From Mesostigma viride (lineage: Eukaryota; Streptophyta; Mesostigmatophyceae; Mesostigmatales; Mesostigmataceae): a stretch of DNA of 64,000 nucleotides. Under the pieces are notes generated by a model, which saw only the letters and a list, made by a program, of their open reading frames with translations, did no database searches and was not told the origin of the DNA. A program made the position numbers and the translations under genes. Of the stretch, positions 58,101 to 64,000 are shown piece by piece. How positions within the stretch are numbered: the stretch's first letter is position 1; every line of letters starts with the position of its first letter. The DNA lies in assembly GCA_009746045.1 (NCBI GenBank), contig RPFO01000050.1, forward strand, positions 2,097,368-2,161,367, read 5' to 3'.

Positions 58101-60943
58101 CCTCAAACGACAGATCCTTGAACCCCTGCTCACTCGCATGACTGCTCTTCAGCACGACCACCTGCCTCAAACAGCATGACCACCCCTGCCTTGCGTACAG
58201 CATGACCAGCCCTACCTACCTCCAGCATGTCCTCAAACGTCAGCTCCTGGAACCCCTGAGAGAGTAGCTTCTCGCGCCATCCACGCACGACCGCGACCAT
58301 ACGTGCGCCCTCCGGCGTCGCGCCCCCGCTGGTACCAGCATCGCCCCCCGTGCTAGCGCCGCCACCTAGCGCCGCCCCCGCTGCGTGTGCAAGCATCAGC
58401 TCCATGTGGCGGAACATGAAGGACCGGAAGAAGCAGTTGCCATCGCCGCGGGACCGACGGATGTGGCTGTAGTGGTGCGCCAGCTTCTGCGGGGGATGGG
58501 CACCGTGTTCAAGGGGTGGGCAGAGTGGCGTGTACAAGGGGTGGGCAGTGTGGCGTGTACAAGGGGTGGGCAGTGTGGCGTGTACAAGGGGTGGGCAGTG
58601 TGGCGTGTACAAGGGGTGGGCAGTGTGGCGTGTACAAGGGGTGGGCAGTGTGGCGTGTACAAGGGTGGGCAGTGTGGCGTGTACAAGGGGTGGGCAGTGT
58701 GGCGTGTTCAAGGGGTGGGCAGTGTGGCTTGTTCGAGGGGTGGGCAGTGTGGCGTGTACAAGGGGTGGGCAGTGTGGCGCGTACAAGGGTGGGCAGTGTG
58801 GCGTTTTCAAGGGGTGGGCAGTGCGGCATGTTCAAGGGGCGGGCACCGTGACGGGTGTAAGTTGTGGGCAGCGGTATGAGTGCAAGGGGTGGGCAGCGTG
58901 ATGAATAAGGGGGGTGGGCACTGTGATGGATAGGGGGGCGGGGGCCATGATGAATAAGGGGGGTGGGCACTGTGATGGATAGGGGGGCGGGGGCCATGAT
59001 GAATAAGGGGGGTGGCACTGTGATGGATAGGGGGGCGGGGGCCATGATGAATAAGGGGGGTGGGCACTGTGATGGATAGGGGGGCGGGGGCCATGATGAA
59101 TAAGGGGGTGGGCACTGTGATGGATAGGGGGGGCGGGGGCCATGATGAATAAGGGGGGTGGGCACTGTGATGGATAGGGGGGGCGGGGGCCATGATGAAT
59201 AAGGGGGGTGGGCACTGTGATGGATAGGGGGGCGGGGGCCATGATGAATAAGGGGGGTGGGCACTGTGATGGGTAGGGGGGGCGGGGGCCATGATGAATA
59301 AGGGGGTGGGCACTGTGATGGATAGGGGGGGCGGGGGCCATGATGAATAAGGGGGGTGGGCACTGTGATGGATAGGGGGGCGGGGGCCATGATGAATAAG
59401 GGGGTGGGCACTGTGATGGATAGGGGGGCGGGGGCCATGATGAATAATGGGGGTGGGCAGCGTGATGGATAGGGGGGGCGGGGGCCATGATGAATAAGGG
59501 GGGTGGGCAGCGTGATGGATAGGGGGGGCGGGGGCCATGATGAATAAGGGGGGTGGGCAGCGTGATGGATAGGGGGGGCGGGGCCATGATGAATAAGGGG
59601 GTGGGCACTGTGATGGATAGGGGGGGCGGGGGCCATGATGAATAAGGGGGGTGGGCACTGTGATGGATAGGGGGGCGGGGGCCATGATGAATAAGGGGGT
59701 GGGCACTGTGATGGATAGGGGGGGCGGGGGCCATGATGAATAAGGGGGTGGGCAGCGTGATGAATAAGGGGGGGGGAGGGGGGGGGGGGGGGGGGGGGGG
59801 CGGCATGTGATGTATCGCAGTACAGAGGAGTGGGCCGCACGGTACACAGTAGCGCTTGGCGATGGGCTAAACACATCGGGGAATGTCCGTGTGCCAGGAA
59901 ATGCGATAGAGGGGGTGGTGCGCAGGAGGGGATGGGCCGCGTGATGCATGGGAAGGGATGTAGGAGGGGATGGGCCGCACGGGCAGTACTTGTAATACAC
60001 GGTGGTGCTTGGGGATTGGGCCGCGCAGGTGTTAATGTGCAAGTATAGCAAGTGTGATAGCTGGGGCGGTGTGTCCAGGTGGCAGCCCTCAGCCTGCGTG
60101 CGTGCACGGATTCTGCTTATTGCTCACAAATGCCAGGCAATGCGTGATGGGGAGACGATGTAAACGACAAGCCTTCCTACAACATTAAGCACCCTTCTGA
60201 ATGCACGTGGGCGCACGCGCACCTTGATCTTGGCGCAGAAAATCTGGCTCCCGTTTTCGTACTCCCCCAACAGGACGTCGATGGGCTCCTGCGGAGGATG
60301 TCACATTGTGAAGATGGAACATGAGGAGGATGGCATGTGGGGGTTGGCATGCGGGGGGGATGCCACGGCGTGGAGGGTTCACATGTGAGGGGTACAGTGC
60401 TGGGGGGGGGATGGCACGGGGGGGGAATGGATGCCAAGTGGGGCGAATGGCACGGGGGGGAGTGTGGCACCGGGGGGGGGGGATGCGGGATGAGTGGCAA
60501 GTGGGATGGTGACTGGGTGAGACAGGTGGAGAGTTGACATTGACGCGTATGTCAACACGGAGAGCCGGAGAAAACAAAGGCTGCTGCTGGATCGGGTGCA
60601 TGTCTAAAACGCATTTGCACGGAAATGAAGTCATTGGAAAGTTGGGCTATTTATGTGGATTTGGGGCCACGGCAACGGCACAGCGGTGGAGGTCACAGCA
60701 CGACCAATCCTGTGGGCCCACCCTGCAAGCCAGTCATGTGCCCCGTACAACACTGCAGTAGAAAAGCACGTTCGAGAATGTAATACGTCGCCACAACTGG
60801 TGGGCGGTCCAGGATGGGCGAGCAGTGCCAGAGAAGACATTCACCTTATCACCCAGGTAGGGCAGGGCAGCCGCCTGCTGCATCTGGATGCTGTTAACCT
60901 GGTCCAGGATGTCGGCATCGCTGGGTCTGTCAGCGTCCTCCAT
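52145..60943 (-). CDS. OTUB1: Otubain-type deubiquitinase (peptidase C65), complete, seven exons
   Basis: Exons (minus): 60943-60845, 60288-60223, 58486-58220, 56068-56013, 55479-55430, 54479-54391 and 52414-52145. GT-AG junctions and phases (0, 0, 0, 2, 1, 0) all agree: 897 nt, 298 residues, close to the usual 270-300. The N-terminus MEDADRPSDADILDQVNSI leads to PYLGDKEPIDVLLGEYENGS, as in plant otubains. The catalytic Asp/Cys motif RSRGDGNCFFRSFMF gives D70 and C73; the catalytic His lies in LLYRPGHYDILY (H290, with D292). The segment between, VVMLLRFMTS...ADFFAPF and VEVMSEESDNVHIIAL, is typical OTU-otubain core. It has an Ala/Gly/Thr-rich insert in exon 3 after MELML. Such enzymes cleave ubiquitin chains (OTUB1 prefers K48) and can inhibit E2 enzymes. 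The symbol marks the family, not strict orthology. The upstream in-frame ATG at 60997 is less likely. Confidence 0.95.
54071..54395. repeat. 52-bp array containing copies of the exon 6 donor site (otubain intron 6)
   Basis: Seven units at a 52-bp period. On the minus strand each carries a version of GAGATG/GTGAGG, the real exon 6 5' splice junction being the first unit (54391/54390). Copies ending near 54282, 54230, 54126 and 54074 keep AGATGGTGAG; two are mutated. Confidence 0.85.
54479..54617 (-). repeat. Duplicated 3' splice site of otubain exon 6
   Basis: The acceptor and first codons of exon 6 (CAG/TCGTCATGCTGCTCCGCT) occur at 54479 and again at 54581, exactly 102 nt apart, with the intron flank GGTGC(A/G)AGCAC(A/C)CAGGGGCG also copied. 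An (AC)n microsatellite lies between. The frame is open from the upper copy through the lower one. Confidence 0.85.
56215..57366. repeat. 1.15-kb octanucleotide array (otubain intron 3)
   Basis: Units of eight bases in blocks: AGGAAAGC (56215-56445), GGGAGGGC with variants (56450-56865), AGGAGAGC (56866-57335), then AGGAAAGC again. An 8-bp unit gives an 8-residue cycle open in several frames, so the 400-residue frames here are artefacts. The sense strand is pyrimidine-rich. Confidence 0.97.
58085..58135 (-). pseudogene. Partial copy of the end of otubain exon 3
   Basis: Reads EQGFKDLSFEDMPE followed by GTAGGT, against SQGFQELTFEDMLE and GTAGGT in the real exon 3 (ending 58220). It lies 85-135 nt downstream of the real donor; its own donor site is kept. 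Confidence 0.7.
58511..58850. repeat. 25-bp minisatellite (otubain intron 2)
   Basis: About 13 units of GGGGTGGGCAGTGTGGCGTG plus TACAA, starting about 25 nt from the exon 3 acceptor; C-rich on the sense strand. Confidence 0.95.
58885..59800. repeat. About 48-bp G-rich minisatellite and poly-G (otubain intron 2)
   Basis: About 18 units containing GTGATGGATAGGGGGG, CGGGGGCCATGATGAATAAG and a further G run, with length changes confined to the G runs. Ends in a run of about 24 uninterrupted G near 59777-59800. Confidence 0.95.
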
Positions 60944-61879
60944 CCGTCCGCGGGCTGGAGCTGGACAGTGAATGCAGCAACAAAGAAAGCCAACCACATC
61001 GCTGCGAACAGGTTGAAGAACAGAGCTGTCAGAGCAGACACATAGAAGTTTTCACAAACTTTGCTGTTTCGTTCAATGTGGCGTGGTTATTATTCGAGGC
61101 ACACACAAAAAAAATAAATATGCGTACAGAGGCTCGGTGGGCAGCATATCCCCGCTTGCCCGTGCTACCGCGGAGACTCAGTGCTTGGCCATACCTGCAA
61201 AAGACGTAATCCCAGGCTGATCGTTGGCCTTCTAGCTGTTAGAAGGCATACACACAAGCACGCCACCGGCCACCCGTGTATGTCCGCAACGATCTTACTC
61301 CGTTTGCAATCTGCGCGCTTGACCTGTTCTCAGGCGTGCTGTACCGATAAAAGCAAGCGGACGCTGCAACGCTGAGCCAAACAGCAAGACCGAAAAATCG
61401 GAGCAGCACTGCAATGGGGTTTCAGCGGTGATAACACTTCTTCAAGGTGCCTTAGACTTCGAATCTACTGTTCCGAAATTCTCAAATGCTCTGCCATTTT
61501 TGTCTGCATGTGACTCGGAGGTCAACCGAATTCTCGACGTTTGAAAACAGCTGTGACATGGCAACTCGAGAACAGCGCCCGTCACACGACACGTGGCCGG
61601 CATTGCCCAGAGCCCAGAATTGATGCCAAGGATGAAAGCAGAATCATTGGTAACTCAGAGACCATTGGCTCAACAAATTCACTGCGCCTACATAATTCTC
61701 CCGCACTTATCCTGCTACATTTGAAATGTTCAAAAGTCCCGGCGACCATTCGACAATACGTCTTCATGACCCCATAGCCATATGCAAGCTTGCCCGATTG
61801 CCAGACGACGGGAGAACCCTAAGGTTAAGCCTTTAGAAGGTAATCACGCATATAAAGCCAAAGACGTTTTCGCCACGAT
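60944..61879. promoter_or_regulatory. Intergenic space between divergent otubain and 61.9-kb genes
   Basis: Roughly 0.94 kb between two start codons facing apart. TATAAA at 61851-61856 lies only 24 nt before the ATG at 61880, so either the 5' leader of the right-hand gene is almost absent or the motif is chance. Confidence 0.35.
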
Positions 61880-63592
61880 ATGGGAAACCAGGGAAGTAAA
61901 GGGGATGCACCTCTTCCGGAGGAGGATGTCCCCGCTGCCCAGCCGGGTCCGCCGTCGGAAGTGAAGTTATACCGATACGAAAGCCAAGCTTGGACACTAG
62001 CGAACCCCTCAGTCGATGTGGACTTTTTGAATGAGCTTGAAGCCGAGGGGGTCGATCCCACGAAGTGGTACCTTATAGTGAACCCCGGGGTGTGCGCACA
62101 GGTCTCGGAAGCTGCGCAGGCTGACTTCAACGCTCAGCAGAAGAAGGTTACTTTTTTCTGCGAGCGAGTATGGGCTCTTAAATTCCGTTCAGCAAGGTAG
62201 GGGAAGGTTGTTAAGTTCGTCCTGCTTCGCTCGACAGTGTTCGACCAGGTTGCCGTTGGCATGTAGTATCTTTGTCGTGCGACCTCTCTGTCGTGCAACT
62301 TTTGAGCGTGCAGCTTGGGTATGCTGCTTTTCTTTCGTACTAGCACGTTACCTCATGCCAGACTAGTTTGACATGCGGCTGCTATCTACCTTCTATCTGC
62401 GGTGGCGGGGGTCCTGGCGCTGGCCGGGTTCGGATGCTTGGGTTGAAGATGGGGCGAATTACCTTGGATAGCATGTATTCTACGGAATACTTAATTTTAC
62501 CGACGCCCTTCATTCCTCGCAATTTGGTTTGGTCCTTGCGGCTCCGCGTGCGTCGAATGCCCCAGTAAATTCGAAGAGTTTTCCAGAAACTGGGACGCGA
62601 AGCTCTTTGAGAACAAGCATGGCCTAGAGGCGACTGAGGAGAACAAGGCCAAAGTGTTCGGGGAGGAGTTCCTCGACACGTATATCTCGGTACGCTCTTT
62701 CCCTTGATTGTATTTTCCTGATTGTATATACCCAGATTATAACAATTGATTGTGATAAATGCGTCAGCCAGAAACTCGGCAGCAACTGCACGTGGTAAGT
62801 CCAACTAGCACTGCTTGGTATATTACATTTTGCTTGATGGCCGTTCCTTTGTAAATAGTCTTCGTGAAGACGGCCCCTCGATCCCAGACATGGAGCCACA
62901 CAGGGTTTTTCTGGGATAGGCACCACCCTTTCGCTCACTCTTTTGCTCCCCCCCCCGGTTCATGGCCCCTTATCCTCCCCGTCCTTTCTGACTTTCCCAT
63001 TGTTCCTCTGGCCTTGTTACCATTCTTCTACCTCCCCCACCCTCTCTCCCCTTCTTTCTTCAGGCCGCCTATCAGCAGTTGCTGGTGCAGCACCGTGTAT
63101 TTCCCGATGACACGTTACTTGTTACCAGTATGTACTACTATTTGCTTATGTATTCATACAATCATCGTGGGCTTGCCGTGGTGGTTGTCCGCACCATGGC
63201 ATCTGGGATCGCTGTATATACACGTGTAGGCTTCCTGACCATGGGGCACATCGCTGGGCTGTGTGCGTGGTTGCCTGCATGATGTGTCTGACAAACCGCT
63301 GTCATGATGAGGGTGGGATCACCGGTTCGCACACACCGCATACAAGTTGTCAAACTGGCGGTACTGTTGACGTGATTGTCAACATGAGCCACATCTGCTT
63401 ATGTGTCCGCAACGAGACCGTGCGGCCGGTCAGTTGTTTTGCAGTGGTCTGCAACGTGTTCTATTCTTCTTATTATCTATTTATGTATTAGTATTTATTA
63501 TTATTGTTTTTTCACCGTGCGTGTGGCCGCAGGGCAAGGACGGTGCGGAGGTAGACTTTGAAGCGATGGACGCCGAAGACGCACCGCCGCCG
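61880..63592 (+). CDS. Predicted N-myristoylated protein, 5' exons only (gene runs off the window)
   Basis: Exons: 61880-62196, 62566-62689, 63064-63127 (3' end uncertain) and 63533-63592. Junctions 1-2 (phase 2) and 2-3 (phase 0) fit. The join from exon 3 to 63533 does not keep phase with the GTATGT donor, so an exon is missing between 63.13 and 63.53 kb or another donor is used. The N-terminus MGNQGSK fits the myristoylation signal (Gly2, Ser6, Lys7), pointing to membrane anchoring. Exon 1 continues acidic/Pro-rich, then KLYRYESQAWTLANP; exon 2 has KFEEFSRNWDAKLFENKHGL and VFGEEFLDTYIS; exon 4 is acidic (GAEVDFEAMDAEDAPPP). I do not recognise the family. Confidence 0.65.
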
Positions 63593-63723
63593 GTGAGGGG
63601 CGACTGCCTTGTAAACTCATCAGGGGAAGGGAGGGCGGGGGAAAGGGGGGCGCATTGGGTGGATGGGGCGGGTAGCAGGTGGTGGGGGCGGGGGAAGTAG
63701 GTGGTTATGGCGCGATGCCAAAC

Positions 63724-63870
63724 TGGCCCTAGAAGTGGCCCTAGAAGTGGCCCTAGAAGTGGCCCTAGAAGTGGCCCTAGAAGTGCCCCCAGAAGTGGCC
63801 CTAGAAGTGGCCCCAGAAGTGGCACTAGAAGTGGCCTTAGAAGCGGCCCTAGAAGCGGCCCTAGAAGGGG
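63724..63870. repeat. 12-bp minisatellite
   Basis: About 12 units of CCCTAGAAGTGG with small changes, followed by a run of G. It falls after the exon ending at 63592, probably in an intron; the ALEV and GPLL frames it makes are not real proteins. Confidence 0.93.
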
Positions 63871-64000
63871 GGGGGGGGGGGGTGCTCACCTGGTTGCTGC
63901 TGCTGCTGTCGTGGAGATGCAACGCTGCCTCATGCTGGTTGCGGTGCTGCCTAGCGCTGGTTTCGGTGCTGACGCCATGTCGATATATATAGCCGCGCTG
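63871..64000 (+). other. Right edge, unresolved
   Basis: Contains a GCTGCTGCTGCT stretch and a TATATATAG near the end. It may include the next exon of the 61.9-kb gene, but too little is present to decide. Confidence 0.3.

Noticed and set aside
58509-60107. Long minus frames rich in His/Pro (HHGPRPPYPSQCPPP)
   Set aside because: They are translations of the 25-bp and 48-bp minisatellites in otubain intron 2.

Overview
The window is nuclear DNA from a eukaryote. Its genes are split by GT-AG introns, it carries non-LTR and LTR retrotransposons and a hAT-like element, and an interstitial plant-type telomere motif (CCCTAAA) lies near 12.65 kb. The otubain resembles plant otubains, and one gene has tubulin-binding-like short repeats. 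I infer a flagellated, probably green-lineage alga or similar protist with repeat-rich introns; the species cannot be named from sequence alone.

Layout: (1) 1-3.5 kb is a decayed LINE on the minus strand (endonuclease, linker and start of the RT region; ORF1). (2) 4.9-8.65 kb is a two-exon minus-strand gene of unknown function with possible axonemal-protein character; its intron holds a 1-kb G5-7A3 array. (3) 10.8-21.5 kb is a plus-strand ankyrin gene in which each of seven exons encodes one ankyrin repeat. A 612-bp hAT-like element sits in one intron and several minisatellites in others. (4) 22.0-28.3 kb is an LTR retrotransposon with 781-bp LTRs that look identical, an AGGGT target duplication and only relics of Ty3/gypsy pol. 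It lies in the loop of a perfect inverted repeat. (5) 28.3-33.8 kb has no convincing gene. (6) 33.8-41.9 kb is a complete eight-exon ZC2HC1-type zinc-finger gene on the minus strand (699 aa). (7) 43.5-48.1 kb is an orphan plus-strand coiled-coil gene (about 486 aa). (8) 49.2-51.7 kb is a 5'-truncated LINE with an intact-looking reverse transcriptase ORF. (9) 52.1-60.9 kb is a complete seven-exon otubain deubiquitinase gene on the minus strand (298 aa). (10) 61.9 kb to the right edge is the start of a plus-strand gene for a predicted N-myristoylated protein.

I rebuilt the exon models by hand from splice sites and codon phases. In the ZC2HC1, otubain and orphan models every junction keeps frame. 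The longest open frames in the window (collagen-like, Pro/Phe-rich, Ser/Cys/Pro-rich, His/Tyr-rich) are translations of intronic tandem arrays and are not genes. The main novelty is in the introns: the arrays are mostly pyrimidine-rich on the sense strand, and in the otubain gene pieces of the exon/intron junctions themselves have been duplicated. These include a 52-bp tandem array of 5' splice-site copies and an in-frame duplicated 3' splice site.
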